In this document: piece after piece, positions 18,484-27,326 of the stretch | Numbering within the stretch: position 1 is the first letter of the stretch | Layout of the letters: every line of letters starts with the position of its first letter | Assembly: GCF_029395495.1 (NCBI RefSeq) | Contig: NZ_CP113918.1 | Coordinates: 1,488,001 to 1,552,000 of the forward strand | From: Bifidobacterium sp. ESL0769 | Lineage (GTDB): Bacteria > Actinomycetota > Actinomycetes > Actinomycetales > Bifidobacteriaceae | Length of the DNA: 64,000 nt | Direction: 5' to 3' | The notes under the pieces: model-generated | The model's input: the letters and a program-made list of their open reading frames with translations, nothing else | What the model was told of the DNA's origin: nothing | Database searches by the model: none | Program-made: the position numbers and the translations under genes

Positions 18484-19218
18484 CTACTTCTGACGCTTGA
18501 GAATGCGTTTGGCCAGCATGTTGGCGATGGCCTGCACGACCTGTACCAGCACGATCATGATGATTACGGCCGTCCAGGTGACGGCGGGATCGAACTTCTG
18601 GTAGCCATAGGAAATAGCGAAATTACCAAGGCCGCCACCGCCGATGTAGCCGGCCATGGCCGACATGTCGAGGATCGAGATGAACAGGAACGCATAGGCC
18701 AGAATAAGCGGGCCGAGCGCCTCGGGGATGAGCACTGTACGAATGATGGTGAAAGTAGAGGCGCCCATGGAACGCGCCGCCTCGATCACTCCCCTGTCGA
18801 CCGGCACCAGATTCTGCTCAACGAGCCTTGACGTGGCGAACGTAGCCATGATGATCATCGGGAAAATCGCCGCAGCGGTGCCGATCGACGTGCCAACGAC
18901 CTTCATGGTCAATGGCTGAATCGCCGCCAGGAAAATGATGAACGGGATGGGCCGCACGATGTTGACGATGATGTCAAGGATGCGGTAGACCACGGAATTC
19001 TCGAAAAGATTGCCCGGACGGGTGCCATAAAGAATGACGCCTAGGACCAAGCCCAGAATGCCGCCGACGACGAGGGTGACGAACACCATTTCCAGTGTCT
19101 GGGCGATGGATTGGAAGAGCATCGGCTTCAGGATCGACCAATCCTGGTCCGCCGCCAACGTGATGGTTCCCATAGGCTTTGCCGCCAACGAACTGGTCGC
19201 GAAATTAAACGTATTCAT
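18484..19218 (-). CDS. metI: Methionine ABC transporter permease
   Basis: The 244-residue protein is an integral membrane permease with five or six predicted helices. It has the binding-protein-dependent permease loop in the form EAARSMGASTFTIIRTVLIPEA, which contacts the ATPase, and the MetI-like opening RILDIIVNIVRPIPFIIFL. It forms the channel through which MetQ-delivered substrate enters the cell. Its ATG overlaps the stop of metN by four bases (ATGA), so translation is probably coupled. Confidence 0.94.
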   Translation of the reverse strand: MNTFNFATSSLAAKPMGTITLAADQDWSILKPMLFQSIAQTLEMVFVTLVVGGILGLVLGVILYGTRPGNLFENSVVYRILDIIVNIVRPIPFIIFLAAIQPLTMKVVGTSIGTAAAIFPMIIMATFATSRLVEQNLVPVDRGVIEAARSMGASTFTIIRTVLIPEALGPLILAYAFLFISILDMSAMAGYIGGGGLGNFAISYGYQKFDPAVTWTAVIIMIVLVQVVQAIANMLAKRILKRQK

Positions 19219-20498
19219 CAGGCTTTCTCCCCTTTCCCGGACTCTGCAGCGTTATCGAGGCTAGCACCAACTGCTTCAGCCGCATCGGGGCCATCTGCAT
19301 TATCAGCGTTACTGACGCTATCGGCGTTATCAGCATTCCCAGCTCCGCCAGTGTCACTGCCCTCTGCCGGGTGCGCTTTCAGGCCACCCAACGGCGTCGA
19401 AACCGCCGTATCATAATCCACCGGAGACTGCGCCGTGCCGAAATCAAACACGTCGCTGTCGTATGACAATTCGTCAAGGAACCCATCGATGACCGACGGC
19501 TCCCCTGCCAACTCGTAGGTCATGGCGCCGATTGCATAGCCGGCGACGGTATCGATGCCCCCGTAAATCAGACTGGTGGAGACCCCGTATTTGGCGATAA
19601 GCCCCGAAATGTTCTGACCTGAGGATGGCACGACCAAATTATCCAGCTCGTTTTGGGCGTCTTTCTGCCGGATGAGCACGGTGACGATGCGGCCGGACCA
19701 CTGGCGGTGCATGTCAGCGACACGCTCGGGATCGGGAATACCGGAAATGGCCGTGGCGATGAAACGCTTGGTGATTTCCTGTTTCGGAGCGGCGAAGACA
19801 CTATACGCATCGCCTCGCTCGACCACGCGGCCGTCGCTCATCACGGCGATACGGTTGGCGATCTTCTGCACGACGTTCATCTGGTGGGTGATGAGCACGA
19901 TGGTGACGCCAAGCTGCTGGTTGATCTGCTGTAGTAAGTCGAGCACCTCGCCAGTTGTCTCCGGGTCGAGCGCACTGGTCGCCTCGTCCGCCAAAAGGAT
20001 CTCAGGGTTGGTGGCCAGTGCCCGGGCGATGCCGACGCGCTGCTTCTGGCCGCCGGAAAGCTGGGAGGGATATTTGTTGGCATGTTCCTCAAGCCCGACG
20101 AATTTCAGGAGCTGATTGACACGACGCTCCTGATAGTCCTTGCGCCAATGGTCGAGCACCAGCGGGTAGGCGATGTTCTGCGCGACGGTTTTGGTGGAGA
20201 AAAGGTTGAACTGCTGGAAGATCATGCCGATTTTGCGGCGCAGCGGCCGCAGGCCTGATTCGTTCAGCCCGGTGATGTCCTGCCCCAAAACGCGCACCGA
20301 GCCGGAAGTCGGGCGTTCCAAGGCGTTGATCATGCGCACCAGCGTCGATTTGCCCGCGCCGGAGTAACCGATGATGCCGAAGACGTCGCCTTTGTTGATA
20401 CTCAGCGTTACGTCGTCGACAGCGCGCATCGGCTTCTTTTTGTCTTTCGACTTGAATTCCTTGACCACGTGGTCGAGCTCGATGATTGTCTCGCTCAT
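19218..20498 (-). CDS. metN: Methionine ABC transporter ATP-binding protein
   Basis: The 426-residue ATPase has Walker A GYSGAGKST (44-52), the signature LSGGQKQRVGIARAL, Walker B ILLADEATSALDPE and the His loop LITHQM. A NIL/ACT-like regulatory domain follows (about 275-345), which in E. coli MetN binds methionine and inhibits transport. After that comes a low-complexity acidic tail of about 45 residues with repeated NADNAD units (about 380-426) that is not part of the usual family length (about 340-350). The gene overlaps metI at its 3' end and sits 145 bases downstream of metQ copy 1. Confidence 0.94.
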   Translation of the reverse strand: MSETIIELDHVVKEFKSKDKKKPMRAVDDVTLSINKGDVFGIIGYSGAGKSTLVRMINALERPTSGSVRVLGQDITGLNESGLRPLRRKIGMIFQQFNLFSTKTVAQNIAYPLVLDHWRKDYQERRVNQLLKFVGLEEHANKYPSQLSGGQKQRVGIARALATNPEILLADEATSALDPETTGEVLDLLQQINQQLGVTIVLITHQMNVVQKIANRIAVMSDGRVVERGDAYSVFAAPKQEITKRFIATAISGIPDPERVADMHRQWSGRIVTVLIRQKDAQNELDNLVVPSSGQNISGLIAKYGVSTSLIYGGIDTVAGYAIGAMTYELAGEPSVIDGFLDELSYDSDVFDFGTAQSPVDYDTAVSTPLGGLKAHPAEGSDTGGAGNADNADSVSNADNADGPDAAEAVGASLDNAAESGKGEKA

Positions 20499-20643
20499 AT
20501 TCCTCGCTTCTTAAAGTTAGTGCTTAACGTTCTTACCTGACGTTTCTCTCTACAGTTCCTGCCCGAGTATATACCGAACCGATTGGCAGCGGACAAACGC
20601 CACAAGCTGTCAACCGGTCGGAGAAACCTTCAAAAAGAAATCG

Positions 20644-21654
20644 TCAGTCTTTGGCCTTCGCATCTTTTTCAACGTCCCGCAGGAAGCCCTGCAGCTGCTC
20701 GGCGCTGTATTTGTCGGCCAAAGACGCGCTGTTGTCCGACTTCTTCATGATACCGGCCGCGACTTTCTTGGAGTGGAAGATCTTCACCAGCTTCAGATAT
20801 GTGGGATTGTTGGCATCGGCCTTGCGCGCGACGAAAATGTTGATATAGGGCCTGGCCTCCTTGGTCTCGGCGCTGTCGTGATAGATAGCGTCATTGGCCT
20901 TGAGCCCGGCGTCCTTGACGTAATCATTGTTGATCACGCCTGCGGAGACCTGCGGGTCCTTGAGCGAATTGGCGACCTGCTCGGCCTTCAACGGGAGCAC
21001 CTTCACTTTCGAGGCGGCGGTGTCGATGTCGGCCGGAGTGGTGAACGCGGTCCACGGGTGCTTGAGCTTGATGAGGTTGGCGGATTTGAGCACGCCCAGC
21101 GCACGGGCCTGGTTGGTTTCGTCATTCGGGACGGGAACGGTGGTGCCGGCCGGAATGTCCTTGACGTCCTTGTATTTGCTGGAATAGATGCCCAGCGGAT
21201 AGACCGCGACACCGCCGATCGGCTGCAGATCCTTGTGGTTCTTGACGTTGTAATCGGCTAGGTAAAGGATGTGCTGGAACTCGTTCAAATCAAGATCTCC
21301 GGAATCGAGCGCCGGGTTTTCAGACGTGTAGTCCTGGAAATCCACCAACTTGACGTAGATGCCCTGCTTCTGCGCCTCGGCCTTGAAAATCGGCCATTCA
21401 GGACTGGTGACGCCAACCACGCCTATCTTGACCGGATTGGACTCGCTGCCTTTCGCTTCATTCGCTTTCTTGCCGGCGAATCCGCGATAACCAAAGAAAG
21501 CGAGAACGACGACCAGTACCACGACCACGGCTGCGATGATGACATTGCGGACGGTGTGGTTGACCCTGACCGGTTCCTGCGGGCCTTGGAAATCGTCCAA
21601 AGGCGTTTTCCCGTTCGTGTTTCCGGCACTCTGCTGATCGTTTGGTGACGTCAT
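20644..21654 (-). CDS. metQ: MetQ/NlpA-family substrate-binding protein, membrane anchored (copy 1)
   Basis: The 336-residue protein opens the importer unit. Like copy 2 it has a cytoplasmic N-terminus (GPQEPVRVNHTVRNV), a membrane helix (about 36-56) and a NlpA domain (PVKIGVVGVTSPEWPIFK, VDFQDYTSENP, PNDETNQARALGVL). No lipobox is present. The ATG at 21654 has GGGGG seven bases upstream. The two copies are about the same length and agree over most of the domain; they differ most in the C-terminal third, which may reflect different ligands. No SAM riboswitch was seen in the leader. Confidence 0.92.
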   Translation of the reverse strand: MTSPNDQQSAGNTNGKTPLDDFQGPQEPVRVNHTVRNVIIAAVVVVLVVVLAFFGYRGFAGKKANEAKGSESNPVKIGVVGVTSPEWPIFKAEAQKQGIYVKLVDFQDYTSENPALDSGDLDLNEFQHILYLADYNVKNHKDLQPIGGVAVYPLGIYSSKYKDVKDIPAGTTVPVPNDETNQARALGVLKSANLIKLKHPWTAFTTPADIDTAASKVKVLPLKAEQVANSLKDPQVSAGVINNDYVKDAGLKANDAIYHDSAETKEARPYINIFVARKADANNPTYLKLVKIFHSKKVAAGIMKKSDNSASLADKYSAEQLQGFLRDVEKDAKAKD

Positions 21655-21745
21655 ATCTATTCCCCCGTTTCATTGGATTCGTTTCCGTAACCATACCCGC
21701 TCTTACGCTTTCGACACAACGCGACGGCCAGAAAAACCTATTGAC

Positions 21746-21754
21746 ATTCGTTAT
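21746..21754 (-). promoter_or_regulatory. Shared leader motif upstream of metQ copy 1
   Basis: ATAACGAAT, preceded by GTT, lies about 92 bases upstream of the start codon and repeats the motif found before metQ copy 2 at a similar distance. It is a candidate operator. Confidence 0.4.
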
Positions 21755-21851
21755 AACCAGTACAATAACCGTTAGAAATTCAACGTTTTGCAGCACCCTG
21801 TATACGACCGCCGGATGCTGCTCGTCCTAACAGAGTGGGAAAATATTCTTC

Positions 21852-22391
21852 ATGACAAATGTAATCATGCATACCACCGAGGGCGATATCGTCCTGAACC
21901 TCTTCGACGACAAAGCGCCGGAAACCGTCAAGAACTTCATCGGTCTTGCCACCGGCGAAAAGGAGTGGACCAACCCCGCCACCGGAGAAAAGTCGAACAA
22001 GCCCTTCTACGATGGGCTCACCTTCCATCGCATCATCAAGGATTTCATGATCCAGGGCGGCTGCCCGCTTGGCAATGGCACCGGCGGCCCGGGCTATGAA
22101 TTCGACGACGAGTTCGCCGATGACCTCAACTTCGACCAGCCCTACAAGCTCGCTATGGCCAACGCCGGGCTGCGCCGTGGACGCGACGGCCAGCCGCACG
22201 GCACCAACGGCTCGCAATTCTTCATCACCACCGTGCCGACCCCGTGGCTCAACGGCCACCACACCATCTTCGGCGAAGTAGCGGATGACGCGGGTAAGTC
22301 CGTGGTCGACCGCTTGCAGAATCTGCCCACAGACGGTAACGACATGCCGTTGGAACCAGCCGGCATCGTCTCCGTTGAAGTCGTGAAGTAG
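21852..22391 (+). CDS. Cyclophilin-type peptidyl-prolyl cis-trans isomerase
   Basis: The 179-residue single-domain cyclophilin has the family landmarks in order: EGDIVLNLFDDKAPETVKNF, the FHRIIKDFMIQGGCP active-site strand, GTGGPGYEFDDEF, the MANAG-type motif and NGSQFFITT, and WLNGHHTIFGEV. It has no signal peptide, so it acts in the cytosol on X-Pro bonds during folding. A GGGAAAA stretch precedes the ATG. It is divergent from metQ copy 1 and ends at a strong hairpin shared with the convergent rel gene. Confidence 0.94.
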   Translation: MTNVIMHTTEGDIVLNLFDDKAPETVKNFIGLATGEKEWTNPATGEKSNKPFYDGLTFHRIIKDFMIQGGCPLGNGTGGPGYEFDDEFADDLNFDQPYKLAMANAGLRRGRDGQPHGTNGSQFFITTVPTPWLNGHHTIFGEVADDAGKSVVDRLQNLPTDGNDMPLEPAGIVSVEVVK

Positions 22392-22412
22392 CTTTTCGAC
22401 CAAATAATAACA

Positions 22413-22466
22413 AACTCATAAGCCCCTTGCCGCTGTACACAATCAGCGGCAAGGGGCTTATGAGTT
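22413..22466. terminator. Bidirectional terminator between cyclophilin gene and rel
   Basis: A perfect 22-base-pair stem (22413-22434 with 22445-22466) encloses a 10-base loop. The stem carries a GC-rich core flanked by AT pairs. Confidence 0.85.
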
Positions 22467-22478
22467 CAACAGGAATAT

Positions 22479-22618
22479 AAGCGCAAAATCCCACGCTTTT
22501 TGTGCTTAAAATGCTTACAGTCCTATTCGTCAGCACTTTAAGCACAAAATATCGTGCTTTTTATGCTTAAATTCCTAGTCTGCTCAGCCAAGAGCATTTT
22601 CAGCATAAAACACAGGAA
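22479..22618. repeat. Cluster of alternating inverted repeats around TTTTGTGCTTAAA
   Basis: Five variants of a motif close to TTTTGTGCTTAAA alternate in orientation: minus at about 22479-22489, plus at 22497-22510, minus at 22536-22550, plus at 22557-22570, minus at about 22592-22610. The second and third form an imperfect palindrome (12 identical paired bases next to a less perfect inner part) with a loop of about 10 bases. It lies downstream of both flanking genes, just after the shared terminator. Confidence 0.6.
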
Positions 22619-22627
22619 TCAAGGCGG

Positions 22628-24952
22628 CTACATCTTGCGCATGTGTGGGACGGCGGAATCCTTGGCACCCGTGAGGCGGTAGACGTCGAAAACGCCGTCA
22701 ATCTTGCGCACGGCGCTCAACAACGTATTCATATGCTGCGGATCGGCCATTTCGAAGGAGAACTGGCTGGTGGCCACGCGGTCGGAGCCGGTGGCGACAG
22801 TGGCATTGATGATGTTGACACCGTGGTCGGAAAGGACTTGGGTGACATCGCTCAGCAGATGCGGACGATCGAGCGCCTCCACCTGAATCTTGACCATGAA
22901 CAGGCCTTTGGCGCTGGTCCAGGCGACCTCGACCACGCGGTCGGGCTGCTGCTTCTTCAGGTTCAGCATGTTCTGGCAGTCGGCGCGATGCACCGAGACG
23001 CCCTCATTCTTGGTGATGAAGCCGAGAATCTTGTCGCCGGGAACCGGGGTGCAGCAGCGGGCCAGCTTGACCCATACGCCTTCCACGCCTTTGACGGAAA
23101 TGCCGAGTTTGTTGGTGTCGCGGCGGCGTTCGGCGTGCTTGAGCGGCAACGCCTCTTGCTCGACGTCTTCCTCGACCTCGTCCTGACCGGCGTCTTTGAC
23201 CAGACGTGAAATCACATTTTGCGTGGAGACCTGGCCGTCGCCGATGGCAGCGAACACGGCATCGGCGTTGTCGAAATTGAGCTCGTCGGCCACACCGACC
23301 AGCGCCTGCGGGGTCAAGAGGTTGGAGACCGGCAGGCTACGCTTGCGCATGGCACGGGTGAGCTCGTCCTTGCCCTCGTCGATGGCCTCGCTGCGGCGTT
23401 CCTTGCTAAACCACTGGCGAATCTTGTTGCGTGCCTTTGGGCTTTTAACGAAGCTCAGCCAGTCGCGTGAAGGGCCGGCGGTCTCGGATTTGGAAGTCAA
23501 AATCTCGACGGTATCGCCGCTTTCAAGCACCGTGTCGAGCGGGACGAGGCGGCCGTTGACGCGGGCGCCCATGGTGCGGTGGCCAACCTCGGTATGCACC
23601 GCGTAGGCGAAATCGACCGGCGTGGCATGAGCAGGCAGCGAGATGATCTTGCCCTTCGGCGTAAACACGTAGACTTCGGCACTGCCCAGGTCCTCTTTCA
23701 AAGAACCAAGGAATTCGTCGGAATCCGGGGTCTCGCTGGTCCAGTCGGCAAGCTGCTGAATCCACTTGAGATTGTCGGCCTCACTGAGATCCTGGTTCTC
23801 TTCGCTTTCGCGCTTGCGGTCGCCCTTGTCCGGTTCGCTGAGCTTCCGCCCTGCCTGCCCGTTTTCCTTATATTTCCAGTGGGCGGCGATACCGAATTCG
23901 CTGCGCCGGTGCATGTCCCAGGTGCGAATCTGAATCTCGACGGGCTTGCCGCCGGGGCCGACAACGGTGGTGTGCAGGCTCTGGTACATGTTCATCTTCG
24001 GCATGGCGATGTAGTCCTTGAACCTGCCGGGAATCGGGCTCCAGCGGGCGTGGACGGCGCCGAGCACCGCGTAGCAGTCCTGAATGGTGTCGACAATGAT
24101 ACGCACACCGACCAAATCGTAGATGTTTGAGAAATCGTGGCCGCGCACGATCATCTTCTGATAGATCGAGAAGTAGTCCTTCGGCCGGCCGGTGACGGTG
24201 GCCTTGATGTGCTGGTCGGCAAGGTCCTCGTTGATCTCGCTGACGATTTGCTTCAAGTAGACATCACGCTGCCCGGCGCGACGGTTGACGAGCACGACGA
24301 TTTCGTTGTAGATCTTCGGGTAGAGGACTTTGAAGCTCAGTTCTTCGAGCTCCGTCTTGATGGCATTCATACCAAGCCGGTTGGCAAGCGGCGCGTAGAC
24401 ATCGAGCGTCTCGCGGGCCTTTCGTTGGGCGTTGGAAGGCTTGACATAGCGCCAGGTACGGGCGTTATGGAGTCGGTCGGCCAGTTTGACGACGAGCACA
24501 CGTACATCGCGGCTCATCGCGACCACCATCTTGCGGATGGTCTCGGCCTGCGCCGAATCACCGACCTCCATTCGGGTCAGTTTGGTGACACCATCAACCA
24601 GACCGGTAACGGTGTCACCGAATTCCTCACGGCATTGATCAAGCGTGTAATCCGTATCCTCAACAGTGTCATGCAAAAGACCGGCGGCGACCACCAACGA
24701 ACCCATGCCGAGATCGGCGAGAATCTGGGCCACGGCCAACGGATGAATGATGTAAGGCTCACCGGAACGACGGCGTTGGTTGCGGTGCTGCCAGACGGCT
24801 CTGCGGTAGGCGTGCTCAAGGATGGAAAGATCTGCATCGGGATGGTGAGCACGGCAGGCGCGCACGATGGGCTGCAACGGATCGAGCGGGTCCGTGCTAA
24901 TCTCACAGCCCAGAATCCTCGCCGAATTGTTGTCCGAAACCGTATCGCCCAT
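22628..24952 (-). CDS. rel: Bifunctional (p)ppGpp synthetase/hydrolase
   Basis: The 774-residue RelA/SpoT homologue makes and degrades the stringent-response alarmone (p)ppGpp. It has the HD hydrolase domain (IHPLAVA and GLLHDTVEDTDY at about residues 69-102), the synthetase domain (GRPKDYFSIYQKM, then MYQSLHTTVVGP), a TGS domain (VFTPKGKIISLPAHATPVDF) and a C-terminal ACT domain. Both active sites look intact, as expected where a single Rel serves both functions. I chose the ATG at 24952 because GGGAG is five bases upstream; a GTG at 24967 and an ATG at 24964 are in frame but have poorer spacing. Confidence 0.96.
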   Translation of the reverse strand: MGDTVSDNNSARILGCEISTDPLDPLQPIVRACRAHHPDADLSILEHAYRRAVWQHRNQRRRSGEPYIIHPLAVAQILADLGMGSLVVAAGLLHDTVEDTDYTLDQCREEFGDTVTGLVDGVTKLTRMEVGDSAQAETIRKMVVAMSRDVRVLVVKLADRLHNARTWRYVKPSNAQRKARETLDVYAPLANRLGMNAIKTELEELSFKVLYPKIYNEIVVLVNRRAGQRDVYLKQIVSEINEDLADQHIKATVTGRPKDYFSIYQKMIVRGHDFSNIYDLVGVRIIVDTIQDCYAVLGAVHARWSPIPGRFKDYIAMPKMNMYQSLHTTVVGPGGKPVEIQIRTWDMHRRSEFGIAAHWKYKENGQAGRKLSEPDKGDRKRESEENQDLSEADNLKWIQQLADWTSETPDSDEFLGSLKEDLGSAEVYVFTPKGKIISLPAHATPVDFAYAVHTEVGHRTMGARVNGRLVPLDTVLESGDTVEILTSKSETAGPSRDWLSFVKSPKARNKIRQWFSKERRSEAIDEGKDELTRAMRKRSLPVSNLLTPQALVGVADELNFDNADAVFAAIGDGQVSTQNVISRLVKDAGQDEVEEDVEQEALPLKHAERRRDTNKLGISVKGVEGVWVKLARCCTPVPGDKILGFITKNEGVSVHRADCQNMLNLKKQQPDRVVEVAWTSAKGLFMVKIQVEALDRPHLLSDVTQVLSDHGVNIINATVATGSDRVATSQFSFEMADPQHMNTLLSAVRKIDGVFDVYRLTGAKDSAVPHMRKM

Positions 24953-25009
24953 GCCCGCTCCCATCACCTTTATTGGCTTTATTCTATCTGATTGCAGGAC
25001 GGCCCGCTC

Positions 25010-25489
25010 CTATTTGCTCGCCATCCCGGTGGAACCAAAGCCGCGTTCAGCCCGATCGCTGCCCGGCAGCGTGGCCGCAGGAACGAAACGAGCCTCGACG
25101 TAGCGCTGGATGACCAGCTGCGCGATGCGGTCTCCCGCGTGCAGAACCGCCGTATGCTCGGGGTCAAGGTTGATCAGCGGCACTTTGATTTCGCCGCGAT
25201 ATCCGGCGTCGATGGTGCCCGGTGCGTTCAGAACCGTCAACCCCATTTTCACCGCCAACCCGGAGCGGGGGTGCACAAGGCCTACATAACCGTTGGGCAG
25301 CGCGATCGAAACGCCCGTCGGCACCAAAGCGCGCTCGAACGGCTTCAATTCGATATCCTGCGTAGTGGTCAAATCGGCACCGGCGTCGCCCGCGTGCGCG
25401 TAACGCAAGGCAGGCACGTTCCCATTGGCATCAGCCTTCAGGAGCACTTCAACGTTTTCCGGTTCGTTATAGCTTTCGGCGTAGGCCAT
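25010..25489 (-). CDS. dut: dUTP diphosphatase
   Basis: The 159-residue trimeric-type dUTPase hydrolyses dUTP to dUMP and diphosphate, keeping uracil out of DNA and feeding dTMP synthesis. Family motifs appear in order: AGDAGADL, PRSGLAVKMGLTV, NAPGTIDAGYRGEIKV, AGDRIAQLV and the C-terminal RGFGSTG. The ATG at 25489 shares one base with the stop of the DUF4193 gene upstream (TGATG), so the two are likely translated in a coupled way. Confidence 0.96.
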   Translation of the reverse strand: MAYAESYNEPENVEVLLKADANGNVPALRYAHAGDAGADLTTTQDIELKPFERALVPTGVSIALPNGYVGLVHPRSGLAVKMGLTVLNAPGTIDAGYRGEIKVPLINLDPEHTAVLHAGDRIAQLVIQRYVEARFVPAATLPGSDRAERGFGSTGMASK

Positions 25490-25779
25490 CAGGCAGCGCA
25501 CTCCTTGCAGACCGGGCCGTTGGGACCCATATGGTCAAGCTGGCTGCGGTGCTTGACGAGGAAGCACTCCGAGCAGATGAACTCGTCGCCCTGCATGGGG
25601 ATGACGGTCACCGATGAATCCTCATTACTGAGGTCCGCGCCGGGCAGCTCGTAGTCCTCGGCGATGGCGTTCTCGTCGTCGTCGATGTCCTCGGCTGAAT
25701 CCCGGTTGCTCTTGCTCAACGCCTGGAGGGATTCCTCATCCTCGTCCTTGTTACGAGGGGAATCGTAATCTTGGGCCAT
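25489..25779 (-). CDS. DUF4193-family protein
   Basis: The 96-residue acidic protein ends with a zinc-ribbon-like segment: ICSECFLVKHRSQLDHM and then VCKECAA, two CxxC pairs about 25 residues apart. DUF4193 proteins are conserved in actinobacteria and often sit beside dut and sepH, as here; their role is not known to me. The start MAQDYDSP at 25779 is chosen over 25806 because AAAGGA lies about ten bases upstream and homologues begin this way. Confidence 0.88.
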   Translation of the reverse strand: MAQDYDSPRNKDEDEESLQALSKSNRDSAEDIDDDENAIAEDYELPGADLSNEDSSVTVIPMQGDEFICSECFLVKHRSQLDHMGPNGPVCKECAA

Positions 25780-25956
25780 CTCGCATTCCTTTCTTTGTTG
25801 GTTCACGGTATCCTATACCGCTGGCGTCCGTGTCAAAATGTCTTTTACGGGCTAAAGGATACACGATTTCGGAAATTCGTAAAGTACGACACGAGGGACA
25901 TAATGGAATAAAGTAAAATTCTCGTAGTTTTATTGTTCCAGGAAAGTGGTGCTCGC

Positions 25957-27213
25957 ATGCCAATCAGTTCAGTTGCGGATGCTCGGTTCGACCATGTCGA
26001 CGAGGATGGCGAGCTGGTGTTCGTTTCGAAGGGATTGAGGTTCCGTATACCGGTGGACGACACACTGGAACATGCCATCTTAGAGGCACGTCAGATCTTA
26101 AGCGAAGCCGATGAGGCGAGCAACCCAGGACTGGCACAAACCCTACCGATTTCAAGCATTCAGGCACTTATTCGTGCTGGCGCTCAACCCGAAAAAGTAG
26201 CCGAGAAATACGGTCTGAGCCAAGCGTTGGTACGACGTTTTTCGGCCGCCGTAGAGACGGAAAAACAATACGCCATCGAGCAGTTTCTGGCGGTTTCGGC
26301 ACCGAAAGGAAGCAAGGTTCATTCCGTCGAAGAGCTCATCGCACGCACACTCGCAGCCGCTCGCATAGGTATGGAATCGGTCAAGTGGGGTGCGACACGC
26401 CGGGGGCGCGAGCCATGGATGATTACGGCGACATTCAGCACCCAGCGCAATCGCATACGCGCCGAGTGGACCTGGAACATGCACGATAACACCGTCGAAT
26501 GTCAGAACGCGGCGGCGCAGATACTGCTCGGCGAAAGGGACACGACGCGGCAGTCCGAACGCTCGGATAGCAGGGCGGAAAATGCCAGTGCACAAAGCGA
26601 AAATTCAGGCCAGTCCTGGGAAAACGCCGAGGAAACGCCATCCTCCGCAGCACAAGCTTCACTGCAAGAACACAAAAACGAGACGATGACCAGCTCAGAA
26701 TTCGCGCCGAGTCGACCGTTGCCCGGCAACTCCGTACGTTCTGCGCGAATTGCCAGCACTGTGGCCTCGATGCAGGAACGGGACGAGAGCCCATCGCAGA
26801 CAGCCAAACCGTATGCGACCGACGATTCGGCTTATCAAGGCGGCAGACAACAGGATTCGGCAGATGATGGCTACGTGTCGTTGCCTTACCCCGCACCGGT
26901 TCTCAACCCACAGCCAACTTCAGAAAACTCGCCAATGTCGGATTCCACAGACATGGCAACTGTGCCGGTCGACGCCCTGTCGTCGTTGCCGCTGCCGGAC
27001 CGCACACCCGCGGCGCAGCCACAGATATTCACTGCGTCCAGAGACGAAGCACGAACAAGTAATGATCGTTCCGGCACTGCCGGAAATGCCAATGAGCGGC
27101 AAAGCAGCAAAGGCACGAACGAAAGCCAACATCACGACGAACACAAGCACAACAAACGTAGGTCAGGTCGTTCCGCAGTTCCCAGCTGGGACGAAATCCT
27201 CTTCGGAGAGTGA
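25957..27213 (+). CDS. sepH: Septation protein SepH (DUF3071)
   Basis: The 418-residue protein has the DUF3071 N-terminal domain (VADARFDHVDEDGELVFVSK and GLRFRIPVDDTLEHAILEAR), a helix-turn-helix-like segment (AGAQPEKVAEKYGLSQALVR) and a conserved RGREPWMITATF block at about residue 150. A long disordered Ser/Gln/Glu-rich tail (about 185-418) follows. In Streptomyces and mycobacteria SepH binds FtsZ and stimulates its assembly at the septum. The ATG at 25957 is used; an upstream TTG at 25933 is also in frame. It is divergent from the DUF4193-dut pair. Confidence 0.88.
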   Translation: MPISSVADARFDHVDEDGELVFVSKGLRFRIPVDDTLEHAILEARQILSEADEASNPGLAQTLPISSIQALIRAGAQPEKVAEKYGLSQALVRRFSAAVETEKQYAIEQFLAVSAPKGSKVHSVEELIARTLAAARIGMESVKWGATRRGREPWMITATFSTQRNRIRAEWTWNMHDNTVECQNAAAQILLGERDTTRQSERSDSRAENASAQSENSGQSWENAEETPSSAAQASLQEHKNETMTSSEFAPSRPLPGNSVRSARIASTVASMQERDESPSQTAKPYATDDSAYQGGRQQDSADDGYVSLPYPAPVLNPQPTSENSPMSDSTDMATVPVDALSSLPLPDRTPAAQPQIFTASRDEARTSNDRSGTAGNANERQSSKGTNESQHHDEHKHNKRRSGRSAVPSWDEILFGE

Positions 27214-27326
27214 TTTTCGGAACCATTGGTCAGTCGTTTATTAGAGCGACATCCCCAATATTCAATCAGATGTATCAGTCTCATCGGGGGTAATCGAGGC
27301 AGTGAAACGCATCTTACCTGCTTGAG

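Noticed and set aside
22479-22618. CRISPR array
   Set aside because: The repeats alternate in orientation, are short and variable, and have no unique spacers of regular length.
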